DNA of 64,000 nucleotides from Mucidula mucida. Taxonomy: Eukaryota > Basidiomycota > Agaricomycetes > Agaricales > Physalacriaceae. The stretch covers positions 62,001 through 126,000 of the forward strand of contig JADNYV010000076.1 of the NCBI GenBank assembly GCA_015501055.1. The letters run 5' to 3'. Numbering within the stretch: position 1 is the first letter of the stretch; each line of letters starts with the position of its first letter. The translations under genes and the position numbers were made by a program. The notes under the pieces are model-generated. The model was not told the origin of the DNA. It made no database searches and saw only the letters and a program-made list of their open reading frames with translations. Positions 10,603 to 22,303 of this stretch are shown here, piece by piece.

Positions 10603-12409
10603 CTACAGTGCCGTCCATGTATACCCCTTCGTCGGCCAACCCTCAATAGCCTCCAACCTTAAACTCTCATCTCCCTTGTACACAACCTCCCTCGCCCACC
10701 TCATCATCACCTGCCTATCCGCCTTCTCAAACTGCGGCTCAGCGCCTCTACACCCGGTACACGCCACCTCCCCGCACCAACAAATCTCCACACGCTTCAT
10801 CGGACACCCGCGCTTCTTCCTGGCCTTTGCAAATTGGCTGATAAAGAACGCTTCACTCCCCGCAGCGCACTGCACCCTCAGCGTATTGAGCTTTGGGCAA
10901 TCCGGAGGGCGCTTGAGCATGCGCATAGGCCAAGGCCAGGTTCGGCGATATAGAGCATTGAGTATGACGCGCAGGGCATCAAACTCCCTCTCTGGCCGTA
11001 TAACCAGCTCCTCCAGCCTCGGTACACTCAAAAAGACCTGCCGCCACGTCTCCGTCGGCACGCTCACGCCATCATAGATCGTCAGCTTTCTCACATTCTT
11101 CACTACGCCCCCATACGCCGCTGGAATATCCGCGACATCCATGCGATTCAGCAACCCCAGCGTGTACAGCACCCCGTCAACGAATGCCACAAACCGTGTA
11201 GCGTAGAGCGGTGTAGACCCATGCGCAGTAATGAGACGCCACTCCACGACATTGGTCATACACGTGAGGAACCCCAAGTCTTTTTTCGGGACGAGCCCCC
11301 CAATAGAGCAACACGCAGACGAACTGCTCCCGTCCCAGAAATACAACCGCGTCTTCTCATCAGGCAGCGTCAAATGCGCAAGCAACCTCCCCGCATGCGC
11401 GAGATTCCTCAGCCGCCCCCATCCCAGCTCTCTCAACCTGCCCAGCACCACGCGTCGTCCCTCTTCCACAGGCGGGTCCGCCTCCAACGTCGGTCCAGCG
11501 CGGAAAAGCTGGAGCTCTTCCAAGTCTGGACATCCCTCGAGGAAATCGAGAAACTCGTTTGTCGTAGGTCGAGAACCGCGCGATTGACGCTGCAAACACA
11601 CATGCGTCAGGCCCGTGAACACATGATGCGGCCATCGACAAAAGTGCTCTAGAGTAAGCCGCCTGAGGCGCGGTGTGTGTCCCGCGAATAACGCAGGTGG
11701 GAGGAGACACTGTGCGAATGAGGGAAGGTGTCCGAGGGAGTAGATGGTGAGGCTCTCCAAGAGCAACGCAGGTGCTGAGAGGGATTGCAGGATATCAACC
11801 GCCTCGCGTCGGTGGCGGGAGAGATTTAAATGCAGTTCTTGTATCCGCGAAACGTGTGGTGTTAACACCTCTACTATACTCGGCTCCCCACGTCGAAGGC
11901 CCCAATACACAACGAGCGGCGTATTATCCCCCGACCGAGATAGAAATGTCCCAGGCGAACGAGCGCTATCCGCTATCCTCCACAGACGCGTGCACGATGC
12001 GATGACGTCTTCCCACGCCCTACACACAAGGCGCATAGACGTCCATCGACTGCTATCGTAGTCGTATCGCCGGAACGGCATAAAATTCGGGAGCAGGTCT
12101 TGACAATACGCGAATATGACCTCTAAAACAGAAGGCGGCAGCTTGTTCACGGGCACCGAAGCGTTGCGCGTGCGCTTCAGCGCAGTCGTAGCGTCCATTA
12201 TTCGCGCATTAAGGTTATCTAGCTGTTGGTGGATTAGATCTTGTTGCCAGTGTGGGAAGAAAGCCTCGGCGGCGGGCTCACCTCTTCTTCAGACGCGCCT
12301 GCGAGTCTGCCGCTATAAGCCACGGTACCCGCACAAGAAACGAGAACACTCACAAGACAGGCGCACTGTCAATCAAACCATCTAGAAGCTGGGCGGCGTC
12401 TGCTTCCAT
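10603..12409 (-). CDS. F-box protein with degenerate LRR region (copy 1, intact)
   Basis: Exons 12409-12354, 12312-12282 and 12222-10603 (568 aa; introns of 41 and 59 nt). A short N-terminal helix region is followed by VNKLPPSVLEVIFAY and MRLVCRAWEDV, the F-box-like signature of agaricomycete proteins. LRR-like segments then follow (IQELHLNLS, LRRLTLEHF, LTHVCLQRQ, DLEELQLFRAGP). The C-terminus contains a CWCGEVACTGC cluster. Such proteins are expected to be substrate adaptors of SCF ubiquitin ligases, binding Skp1 through the F-box; the target is unknown. The two short 5' exons were accepted because they keep one frame and align with the same layout in the paralogue at 41.8-43.6 kb. Confidence 0.82.
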
Positions 12410-13607
12410 CGCAAAGGCAAGGTGGAAGAGAGCTGTTAGGTGTGGTATGTATTGAATGCTGTGCAAGGACCAGGCAAGGACCCACGAGAGGCTTTACGTA
12501 AGTGATGTCATGTAGGGAGAGAAAGGACCCGATCAAGATGAAATAGGGGAGGGGGGGGATTCATCGAATTGCTTTTGAATACGAGTTGTACAGTCCCGAC
12601 GAACATCCTGGCCTTGCACGTTTCTGCTAAGCATCTATATCGGTGAATGGCCATTACAGTGCCATCGTATCCTGTCGTACTCGCCAACTTGAAAGCTGAT
12701 TGGTGCCCTCAATCATTTACAGCCTTTACATCGTTGTACCTCCTTCAACGGCGCTGAGTTCAAACTGCCGTTCACATTCACGACAACTTATTGCGCGTTA
12801 TAATCATCTCAGGATCTCTCCGTAGCTCTTATCCACTCACTACAGAGAATGCTTACGCATTGGGCGATACTCACTCGCTGATTCATCTAGGATCCGTTAC
12901 AACTCAGTGGGGACGAAAGCACATCCATCGGTGGTGACTCAACCTTGATCCGATTCGACGAGCAAGATTCTCAGGAGAGAGCCCGACGCACCATTTCGAA
13001 ACCCGACCCCAGGTCAAGAACGTTGCCCGAGATGATGATGATGATGATCCTATCTGCAACAAACCGAATGTAACATGTTCGAGTTTTTGATAATCGCCGG
13101 GCGGACAAACACGGATTATGCCAACTTGAAAGCACAGCAGAGCCTAAAATATCTTCCAGCGGGCAACGTGGAGGAGGCGAGCTACTTATTGTCCTCCCGC
13201 CATGTGTGTCCACGGATACCGTCGATTATCTGTATCCGATGGTCATCGATGACGGAGCTGGGGAAGGTACCTAGGCACCCGAATGATAAGAACTGCTTAT
13301 TTATCTGTACTCCTCCGTCCCTGCAATCCCGTCGCATCACAGAGAACAAAAAAGCGGCGTTGATTGAGGCCTATTAGCTAGTTGTACAACACGTTTATGC
13401 GGATCTTCTCCTTCCGTCCTTCCTTCCTTCCTTCCGTCCTCCTCCTCCCTCTCCGAGTAGACAGTAAGAATACAAATGGCCGTGTACAGCAATTAACGAG
13501 CATGTCATGTATGTATGATGAGCGGGGAAAATCAGAAATTCGAACAACTAAATATTAGCGGCGACGGCGGGGATAGATAGCGTGGGGGTATCGGTGGTGG
13601 TGTGGGA
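12410..13607. other. Intergenic with microsatellites
   Basis: A GATGAT trinucleotide run lies near 13030, and a CCTT/CCGT-rich pyrimidine tract at 13408-13455. No gene is recognised. Confidence 0.5.
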
Positions 13608-13777
13608 TCAATCATGGCGAGCAGGCTAGAAGACATGATACAAGCATCAGAAACACCAATAGAAACAGAAAACAGCGTACATACCCCGCGCGTCGGAATC
13701 TTGAACGGGCAGTTCGGCTCGTGGTCACCGCGCCAGCCACAATGGCAGCATTGGGGGCCGCTACTGTTTGCGTCCAT
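13608..13777 (-). CDS. Cys-rich microprotein, CCxCGWRGxHxxNCPFK type
   Basis: The ATG at 13777 opens a short frame with PQCCHCGWRGDHEPNCPFK within the first 26 residues. A GTATGT donor at 13684 and TTCTAG acceptor at 13626 (59-nt intron) lead to a stop at 13608, giving 36 aa. The C-C-x-C ... H ... C spacing could bind one metal ion; this is inference. I recall similar tiny proteins from agaricomycete genomes but cannot name a family or function. A TATTATAAAA box on the minus strand at 13971-13980 lies ~190 bp upstream, with a CACCAC-rich leader between. A 256-codon ORF spanning this locus on the same strand is probably leader plus unspliced intron, not protein. Confidence 0.6.
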
Positions 13778-15055
13778 CGGCGCAGAGATGATGATTGCGG
13801 CGGCAGAATCGCGGGGGTAGTTATGTTGTGAACAACAGCGCTGCGCAGCAGTATGGTGGTGATGGTGGTGGTGGTGGTGCAGGAGACACATTATTGAAAG
13901 CGGCAGCGCAGAGACGAGCGATGGGAAATCGAATGCATTGATGAGTGCCAACGCTCTCGCTTTTATAATACAGTTTCCGGCAGACGCGGCAGGACCGAGA
14001 ACCAGACCCTTGAGATAAACGCAGGAAAAAGACCCAAAATCGGATTGCACCGATTCGTACGAAACCGATCCCGGGGGAGGCCGGCACTTCGAGACCCTGA
14101 TCCTATTCCTGAATGGCAACGCGGTTTCCTGTGAGCCCAGGCGGTGCGATATCGAGGACAGAGAAATGAGGTGAGGGAAGGTGCCAGAATCACGAACCTT
14201 GTTTGAAGCGCACAAATACATGGACACAGCCATCGGCATTCCCCGACCCTGCTGGGAATTATTTGCTGCTTTTCGACAAGCTGGTCCCATGTCGGTCTCC
14301 AATGCACTTCTAGCGTATCTATGACCTGGTCAGGGGATTTGTTGGCGCCCTTGCTGTGCGGCTCCACCCCCATTCGTGCCATGTTTCCCTCTCATCTATA
14401 AGCCGCTCAGAGTCACAAACCTTGGCGGCTTTTGCAGTACTAAGCGCCTGGACGGACTCGCCAAGCCATATAGAGTCACGCCGCCCTTTCGTTCGTTGCT
14501 GAGAAGATTGACTTTCTTACCTCAAGGTTAGCCTCCACTAGGAAGTTCTTCCTGCCAAGAAGGTCTTCTCGTGATCATCAAGCTGCAAGAACTTCATGCC
14601 CGATCCTCTTTTCTGGATAAAAACTATTTTCTCTACCGAACGCCTACAATAGATGGGTAAGTACTCTACCCTTTACTCGGCGTCCACGCTCTTCGTGTAA
14701 CCGTTGGCGTTCGAACTGAAGTCTGTTATAACCTGGACTCATTAGAACGAGCGACCCTTTATGGAGGTAAGTAGGACGTTTCGGTGGTTCCCTGCAGCCT
14801 GACGCGGCTGTCCCGCGCTAGACTTCCTTGGTACCTCACCATGACATCAGCACGTCGCTCACCTTAGTCCTGTAGTCCTGTCGTCCGAGGCCCTGCAGGC
14901 GTTCCCCTGAAACTGATGCACCGCTTTGCCGACATGATGTTCTTGTAACTGATTGAATTGAAGGTATACCAAACTCGTACTACTTACTCACGTCGCCTTA
15001 AAGATGCCTACCAACTCTTCGTTTAATATGTCGCTTAGAAAGAGAACCTGAAGCA

Positions 15056-15222
15056 ATGTCTTCCGGTTCTGCTCCACCCAATTTTAGAGCTGACGACCAG
15101 CCAAATCCGTCTCTCTTCCAAGCTAACCTTGCTCAGGCCCGAACTGATGTTGCCTATGATTTCAGCATCCCCGAAGGGGCCGAAGAAGAGGAAGAAGACC
15201 GCGCCGCGAACATAATGATCAA
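15056..15222 (+). pseudogene. Exon-like coding block of unknown gene
   Basis: The ATG at 15056 opens a frame rich in Asp/Glu and Ala (motif PEGAEEEEEDRAA) that runs to a perfect GTAAGT donor at 15223. Upstream (14650-14770) are further GTAAGT-type donors. This suggests a multi-exon gene whose other exons are decayed or unrecognised. Confidence 0.35.
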
Positions 15223-15581
15223 GTAAGTGGCTCAATACCTCCGACGCCAGTAGTTCGTAACCGAGGTTCTTCTCGCAACGGAGATGCTCAACGACCCAAC
15301 TCTCGGCCTATGCACAGGGAGTCCATTATTCAAGCTCATTACTACAGCGTCTATTCATGGAAGACGCACGGGTTCTAGCCCATAGCCCACATCCGGCACT
15401 CACGCGAAATTTATTATATGTTCAAGTCTAGCCGCTCTCTGTCTTCAAAGCTGTAACCAAGGCCCAGTAATGCCCGAAGTCCATCATGGAAATCACCCAC
15501 TTCTCCTCCGTCGTCTATGTAAGTACTTAGTTAATGCTTCCTCCGGTAATTAAGGCTAAATGCCTCACATGAGTCTTCTAG

Positions 15582-15857
15582 TATTCAACCGCTGACGGCT
15601 GGATCAAGTCTTCCACCTATCATTACCCTATCGCTTAGGCGGCAGCACCTGGATTATCACCGACCTCGAGGGTGGGTGGCGCTAAGCCGCCGGAAATTCG
15701 TTCGCTCCTCATCCGTGCCAAGGAGGCCTAGTATTCGTATACAACGTTCAATGTAGTTTTGCTCTGGACTCAGTTCATGAAGGAGGCCTAGCCTTGGTAT
15801 GCTCAGACCGGAAAGACGTGCCTCCGGGTGTTCAGTAAGCTCAGAGCTGACTGCTGT
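15582..15857 (+). pseudogene. Decayed exon, 92 codons with three in-frame TAG
   Basis: The block is flanked by a CTTCTAG acceptor and a GTGAGT donor. It reads as one frame whose only stops are TAG at 15636, 15729 and 15789. Motifs include GGAKPPEIRSLL and KTCLRVFSKLRADCC. Two of the stops sit in two copies of AAGGAGGCCTAG 60 bp apart. All three TAGs could derive from CAG by single C-to-T changes. The family is not recognised; a mobile-element ORF is possible. Confidence 0.4.
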
Positions 15858-16670
15858 GTGAGTACATTATTGGCTCACATGTTGCAACGCGACGATACGA
15901 AGTATCGGTAGCGAAAGGCAGGTCAGGTCGAACTAGCTCGCTGGCTTGTTAGCTAAGCGCCTAAAGACGTCGAAGTTAATGATGAGGCGCGATTGAACGG
16001 CTCAATGCTAACAGTGGAGTTGTTAGAAGGACTTGTGTCCCATGATCACCTCCACAGTCACGTCGCAAAAAGCAACCACCGCGTTCCGAATGTTAGTTAG
16101 AGGCTTCTTGTCGCAGCGCTGGTGTCGTTTGTACGTATAACACGCTTTCCCTGCAGTTTAAACAGCTCGTTGACCGAGCAGAATGCGCTGAAAGAGACCG
16201 ACGCGCTTGAAAGGTCATGAAAGATTGGCATAACATCGATGCATGTTCTGTGTAATGATTGTTTGAAGCAACGATGACCTCACACTTACCGTTTGTACTA
16301 ATTTCGCCCACCGTATAGTAACGACGGGCGCATGATTTTCATGAATAAAGGCAATAAAATTTGAACGGATCGTTGCGCAGCCACTCTTTCTTGACTGCTC
16401 CAGTCTCTCAGATGTGGATTAAAGTCTTAAAGATACCTTCTAGTACTTACCATGACCGGGCACAACCCGTTCACCAGCGACGCATGGGCGCCGAAGTAAC
16501 ATCGTAGGCGGAAACTATCTTTTAACATTGTGAAAGTAATAGCTAGTATTCTATACATAGAGACGACGAAATTTCACAGCTGTGTTATCTGAAAACGTCA
16601 CATTACGGCGCGATGCATCTAAAGAACGATGAGGAACAAGGACCTTGTGACGTTCTTCAAGGCTCACCTT
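15858..16670. other. No recognisable gene
   Basis: Contains downstream flank of the small SPPK-family gene. About 16445-16625 has an inverted-orientation relative at 26130-26400. Confidence 0.5.
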
Positions 16671-17325
16671 TCAGAACTTCGTCTGGATCACCAGCTTTCC
16701 CTTGTGCATGCGAAGCAGTCTCCGGCGCCACCCAGAATGGTGCAAGTTCAGAAACCATCTCGGCGGTTGGTCAAATTTGAAGATATCCACCAGCGCCTGG
16801 ACCACCTCATCGGGAGGAAGCTCGACGCCGTTCTCGTAGTTGTTTGCGATCGACACGCAACGCAACTCGGGGTCATTCATCTCGATTTTCTCCTGCATTC
16901 GCGGTCGCCACTTCGGGGAGAGGTGCAGCTCATTGGTCATATACTCATAGATCCGATCCATGGTCGCATTTGGGTTATACTGTTCCTCACTTTCGTCTGT
17001 GCGAAAGTCATATGCCATCGTGTTTACGATCAAATCGGGGCGATTGGCTTGGAGAGTAGACAGAACCTCGTCGTCGCTCATCGACCAGCCATAGTTCAAC
17101 TTTGGCGGCGCATATGAGAACCCGAGCCGGGCAGCGAGAGGGGAAGGGATAGTCCGTAGCTCCCTGATGGCGCTGAGAACCGATATCGTAGAAGACTACG
17201 GTCTGATAAAAAAGAGCACAGCGGCGAAGGTAATAAAGACGTACACGGAAGCCCCTTGAGTGTAGATCTGTGGGTGGAAGAAGGGCTTGCGGAAAAGCTT
17301 GAATTGGAGAGTTCTGCGACGACAT
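16671..17325 (-). CDS. Small SPPK/APPK-family protein, copy A (module 1)
   Basis: Exons 17325-17245 and 17195-16671 (201 aa; 49-nt intron). Exon 1 encodes a 27-residue leader ending GFR. Exon 2 contains GFSYAPPKLNYGWSM, an acidic middle, CVSIANNYENG, PPDEVVQALVD, and RWFLNLHHSGWRRR near the end. There is no signal peptide or membrane segment. It aligns over its whole length with copies at 25.5, 56.9 and 59.3 kb. The same 27-codon first exon and intron position in all four confirm the model. The family is not recognised. The gene is divergent from the PD-(D/E)XK-like gene 326 bp away and probably shares its promoter. Confidence 0.75.
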
Positions 17326-17651
17326 TTCGACGACGGATTCAGGTGGTGATGGTAGGTGGGAGAGAACGAACGCAATATTTATTGACCGACAAAGACAACA
17401 AAATCACGTGATCTCGATCGTCCGGCCCGGACAAATGACCGCACAAAAGAGGACAAAGGGCACAGGCTTTTTCACACTTTTCTCTTTGCCAGAACTTGGT
17501 CAAAACTTTGTCGCACCCATTGTTCGTGATCGATGCATTGCTCTTTTAATTTTCAAAATTGGACGTCCTTTGCTGTTCATGTTGCTGTGACTGACGCGAG
17601 GCATATAAATACTTGACCCACTCATCGAAGACGCCATTCTGCCTCGATCTC
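17326..17651. promoter_or_regulatory. Bidirectional promoter of module 1
   Basis: This is the 326-bp gap between divergent start codons. A CACGTG palindrome lies at 17405-17410, 80 bp from the minus-strand ATG. TATAAAT at 17604-17610 serves the plus-strand gene. The half nearest the minus gene, including CACGTG, is duplicated upstream of the copy at 25.5 kb. Confidence 0.6.
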
Positions 17652-18665
17652 ATGGCAGGCAAACGCCGTCGATCTCCCATCCGCGCTGCACCTAAGAAGC
17701 GATCCAAAACGACTCACCGATCTGCCCCCACTGCTACCAAACCATTCTCGCGCCGAAAGACGATGCCCAACTCCTTCGAAAGCACCGTACGCACCATCAA
17801 TTATCTTTTTGACCACGCCGACGAAATGGACGGTCGAGAATCCGCCTTCTATGAGCCACTGAACGAGACCTTTGGATTGTTTTCGCGCTGTGTGGACAAT
17901 AAGGGCCCAGACACAATAACTGTGGCACCTCAGTACTCGTTTCGGAATGAGTTGAGTGAAGGAGTTGCTGGCCCCAGCACCCGTGGTACGTATTCAACAT
18001 TTCTCTGCCATTTATTTGACACTAACGCAGAACATATAGACGATCCTGTTGATACACGAGCCCGGATAGCCGCTGAGGGCGGTGACGTTCCCTATCCACA
18101 AGGCATACCCGAGGACCAACCGCACGCTGTGGACGACCTCCCGAGTCTCAGCAATTTCACGAATAATGCTACAGATGAAACCTTGAGTGCTTTGGAGCAG
18201 GCACAAGAAGCTTGGCGCACCCCAGATTGCACCCTATTCAGGCTTCATCGAGAGCTTGACGCGGCTACCGGCGAATGTGTCACCACCAAGGTCCCTTTCT
18301 GCATCATCGAGTCCAAACCAATCGAGGTAGATCTGGACACAGATGCGACCCAGGAAAATCGTGCCACGTGGAAGATAGAGGAGACTCAAGAGCAGATGGC
18401 TGAACAGCTCGCGGCAGTCTTCAGCGAGTACACCGACGCTCAAGTCGTCCCTTTGATCTTTGTGTTCGTCTTTGCGTCCAACTACTACAGATTTTACACT
18501 GTGGATCATGGTGCAGAGGAGCTTCCCGTGCTTCGGAATGGTGGAATGGAGACTCAGTCGTTGCTGAACGACGATGGGACGGATTTCAGCGATATTTTCT
18601 ATCAAGACTGGCGGAATATGATGGAGACGATTGGCGTAAAAGTTCTTAACTCTTATATCAAATGA
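17652..18665 (+). CDS. PD-(D/E)XK nuclease-like protein, module 1
   Basis: Exons 17652-17985 and 18040-18665 (319 aa; 54-nt intron). The N-terminus is strongly basic (KRRRSPIR, PKKRSK) and looks like a nuclear localisation signal. The conserved block VAPQYSFRNEL is followed by WRTPD (P173, D174) and, ~28 residues on, FCIIESKP (E202, K204). This PD...ExK spacing is that of the PD-(D/E)XK nuclease fold. A Gln-bearing helix (EQMAEQLAAVF) and a hydrophobic strand (LIFVFVFASNYY) follow. Nuclease activity is inference from the motif. The ATG at 17652 is used because the TATA box leaves no room for an earlier one. The paralogue at 58.0 kb has the same exon structure and the same key residues. Confidence 0.72.
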   Translation: MAGKRRRSPIRAAPKKRSKTTHRSAPTATKPFSRRKTMPNSFESTVRTINYLFDHADEMDGRESAFYEPLNETFGLFSRCVDNKGPDTITVAPQYSFRNELSEGVAGPSTRGTYSTFLCHLFDTNAEHIDDPVDTRARIAAEGGDVPYPQGIPEDQPHAVDDLPSLSNFTNNATDETLSALEQAQEAWRTPDCTLFRLHRELDAATGECVTTKVPFCIIESKPIEVDLDTDATQENRATWKIEETQEQMAEQLAAVFSEYTDAQVVPLIFVFVFASNYYRFYTVDHGAEELPVLRNGGMETQSLLNDDGTDFSDIFYQDWRNMMETIGVKVLNSYIK

Positions 18666-18900
18666 TTCCCTGTTGTGCATGCCCATATGTAATAATAGAA
18701 TTACGCTTAAGCGATCTCGTTATGTAGAACTCGATGTGTTTGATTCGTGTACACCACAATTCCAGCATCACGTTTCTTCGCGGTCGTCTATGCTCTGACA
18801 CTCAGGGCAAAGTCTCAAATCGGATCGACGTCGCGGATTTAAGACCACTCTACATGTTCACCCGATAAGAGCCGCGTTGGATATGATTTCTTCTCATTAC

Positions 18901-19575
18901 TACGCCCCTGCTGTTCATACATACATACTTACCTGAAGACCCGGTACTCCAGCCTCTTTGACATATATGGCCCTGAATCGCATCCGATAAAGATTAGCAC
19001 ATTCGTGGTCAAGAACCTTAGTCATTCCTCAGTGGCAATAAATGAGTTGTGGCGCAACAAAATCAAATATCTACAGATCGTGTAGGATAGGGAAGAGACA
19101 GATCTTTTTCCCCATCGCATGCTCTGCAATAGCCGCGGAAGATGCGCGGGACACTTCGTTCTGAGAATAGAAACATACGGGACAAGAGCACTGCGAGCTG
19201 TGGCTGATCCGCAGGTGTACAGTTTGTATGAACTACGCTCGGCACGATCCGAGTTTCGTTTCTGCTCGGTACGAATACCAAGGATGTACTGCGCTGCGTA
19301 TCTGGCGTTCGTCTTTCGACTCTGTCATTTCGACGCTCTCATCAAGCTCTCTTCGTCATTGAGAAGGAACCCGCGGAACGCTTCGAGTCAGGACCCTCCG
19401 TGGCCTAATATCATGCAACAACGTGCCCATGCATTGACGAACGATTGCAGCGAAGAGACAAGGCGCTTTCCGTCGAATTGATCTACAGTGATAAACCTGA
19501 GGCTACTAGCATTAGTAGACGGAATGGCGAAGAAAGAGGCCGCAGGCAAGCTTTGGACCCTGACGGGCGATGCCA
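18901..19575. repeat. Duplicated segment, also at 24494-25050
   Basis: Starting tacgcccctgctgttc, ~500 bp matches 24494-25050 in the same orientation with moderate divergence; this copy has an extra stretch at about 19384-19545. It lies upstream of the DUF6535 gene, so it is probably flanking DNA rather than a transposon. No intact gene was found from 18666 to 19905. Confidence 0.7.
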
Positions 19576-19905
19576 AATAACGCGTAAATAAAGCACAGCC
19601 TCTTCCTGAATCCTTCCATCATCTGGCCACATGTACTCTGGGTCCCACGGCGTCCATTCGCAGAATTACGTGCAGTGTGTTTGCATTGATATGGGCAGAC
19701 TTCTGGACGACGTCTGAACTTGGAACGACTAAGCTTGACACATTCACCTTCATTCGACACTGACGACCAACTTTGACGCGGTGGGAATGCGCCTCTTCAG
19801 GAACCAAGCGGTCCGGCCGACAGCATATAAGAGTTCCACTGAGGCTGTGAACCTCGGTTTCGTATTCGCCGTCCTGCCTCCATCTGACCAGAAAATCGTG
19901 CAAGC

Positions 19906-22303
19906 ATGGCGAACATGCTCGCTTTGGGATCGCCATCCAGCCCACCTAGCGTCTTTGTTCGCCAAAAGAAAGTGGAACGTCCTCCCAGCCCCATCGAGAC
20001 TGATATTCCGATGGCAGGTCTCCGCGTAGACGACGTACGAGAAGTCACGTCTCATCTACGTGCAACAACTTATCACCTCCTCAGAAATATAACCGCGAGC
20101 CAGAAGTACTGAGATACTTGCCTCGTGATAACACTACTCTTCGTCCAGCTCCTGTCTTGAACGCCGGCGTCACGGAGGACGCACCGGTCTCCACAGAGGA
20201 GCCAACACAATCCGCCACGCCCCACGATCCCAACAATCCGGAGCTCGTCACTGATACAAAACCCTTCACTGTGAGCACCCTACGTAGATTTCTTGGATAC
20301 AGCATTGTTATTCTCGCTCTAGGGCTGGCATACTCGACGTATCGATTGGAACAGCCCATGGAACGGTGATTTCTTTCAAGAGTTTCGGCAGTCCCCCAAT
20401 GACTTGGGGCAGCTGCCCAAGCAGTTCCCCTTACCGAAGGCTGGAGACCATTGGCATGAGTGTCACGAACTAGTCGAGCGACATGACAACGCCTTGTGCG
20501 TAGGGTGGAATGATGATATCAACACCCTGCTTGTTTACGTGCGCCCAATGCCAATATAATACGAGCATATCTGACTGCTGCGCTATATGATTCTAGGCCG
20601 GTCTATTCTCCGCTGCAGTGACGGCGTTCACAATCGAGTCGTCCCAGCGACTTGAACGCGACCCTGTTGACGCTGCGATTGTAATCTTACTGCATATCTC
20701 CCGCCAACTCGCCGAGCCAAATGTCACTGCCGCATCTCTTCCCGACGTTTTTGTGCCGGATTCCGATCGGCGAATCAACGTCCTATGGTTCCTCAGTCTG
20801 ATCGTGTCCCTTATGACGGCTCTCCTCGGTATTTTATGCAAGCAATGGCTACGAGAATACCAGAAGGATGTGGCGATGTCCTCCAAACACTCCATTGCTC
20901 TTCGTCAACTCCGATTTGACGCCTTCAATTATTGGCGAGTCGAAGATGTCATCTCTTCACTTCCTCTGCTGCTGCAAGTCACTGTCCTGCTTTTCGTGCT
21001 GGGTGTCCTAGATTTCCTTTGGCATCGCGATCACGTTACCGCATGGATTGTGACGGTTGCTGCGGTGCTAGCCATTGGCGCGGTCCTCTTAACGACCTTC
21101 CTTCCTGCCATCGTGTTCCTTGTTAATCAAGCACGACACTTGCCTTCCATCCGCTCCATCCCTGGCTGTGCCTTGAAATCACCCCAAGCTCTTCTATGCC
21201 TTCGTGTGGCACTTCTGATCAAAGGGTTCCCACGTTCATACGGTCAGTCATGGTCGAACATGGAAAAGAGGTCAATAGGTCACTTCAGCGACTACTATCT
21301 CTTTCGCGCTGCATCTTGGTTGGATGAAAATTACTCTCACAACCGAACTGTTCAAATCCATCTTGCGCAGTGCCTTTCGGACTTGACCGAGTTCGGCCAC
21401 CCCGATATTCTCAACAGGGAGAATTGGCATATTCGCGTCCTGGCTAGTAATGAAGTCGTTGATTCGAATCTGAGCAGGCTCAGAACGTTCATCGGAACTC
21501 CGTGGCCAACACTCACAGCTAGGACTCTGTTCCAGTATCTAAAGAACAAGATCCCCGGGGATCTGCCAAGTGAATCGGGAAGGATGGCAGAGCTGAAGCG
21601 GTATTTCACAGAATTGACTCTTATTTTGGTCGGTTGTGCGCCAGAATTTCTATCCGAACAATTGGCAGTGGATGGCGAGTATTATAAACCTCTATCTATT
21701 TACCTTTTGCGACTAACCTTAGTGTAAACAGAAAAACTTACTATGGAGTGCGCGGACGTGATTGGCGATTTCTTTTGCGAAAAACCGTTTGAATTGATTC
21801 GGAGAGATCGGATCGGACAGAGAGCGGTTGTCGAAAACGAAATCATCCCGAAAGGTTTACTTAGGGCTGCCGTCGGTCCTGCGGTTCGCTACCTGTTAGC
21901 AATGCTTCATTACAACAGCCCACGTTACTGTAAGACGCTGAACAGGCGCGACTGCTATCTTCGGCTCCCCTCTAGCCTCCTAACCTGGATGGAGGAAGAG
22001 TGTGACCCGTACGATCTATACTATGTTCGCTACCATCTGTTGGATAGTATCGACGGCTACCGCGACCCTACAGCTGAGCAGATAACATCTACTGTCAACG
22101 AATGGGCAGCTCGGGCTCTAAAGCTCGGAATACCCACTTTCCGCGACTTCTTTACCATCCTCGAATTTCTTGACCGCTCGAGCAGCGAAGGGTCGCGGGG
22201 TCGAGAATGGCAATGGACCGCACTCGTTGGAGAAGTACGGTCCAAGTTGGAGAGTATGTGCTCGGACAACGGTTACTTTCCATACTCGAACGACCTTGCG
22301 TAG
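19906..22303 (+). CDS. DUF6535 membrane protein, gene 1
   Basis: Exons 19906-20034, 20085-20270, 20323-20538, 20597-21678 and a last exon ending 22303. After a Pro-rich N-terminus come WNDDINTLLVY, then GLFSAAVTAFTIESSQRLERDP. Membrane segments follow (FLSLIVSLMTALLGILCKQW; LLQVTVLLFVLGVLDFL; a Val/Ala-rich one). The block CKQWLREYQKD is characteristic of DUF6535, a large agaricomycete family of unknown function. The C-terminal part (FRDFFTILEFLDRSSSEGSRGREW) matches the last exons of the 30-37 kb copies. The final intron is not resolved: GT at 21679 with AG at 21731 gives the wrong phase, so the last exon may be out of frame or use another site. It could be a damaged gene. Confidence 0.7.

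Noticed and set aside
13021..13455. Possible CRISPR-like or satellite array from GATGAT and CCTT repeats
   Set aside because: Simple microsatellites without spacers.
13532..14302. 256-codon minus-strand ORF with a His run
   Set aside because: Spans the promoter, leader and intron of the microprotein gene; the His run is an untranslated CAC repeat.
16629..17117. Plus-strand 162-codon ORF opposite SPPK copy A (and the equivalent opposite copy B)
   Set aside because: Antisense shadow; copy A and B frames, splice sites and paralogues all support the other strand.
18901..19575. Considered as a transposable element because it recurs at 24.5 kb
   Set aside because: No terminal repeats or target duplication; the second copy continues into DUF6535 exon sequence, so it is a segmental duplication of flanking DNA.
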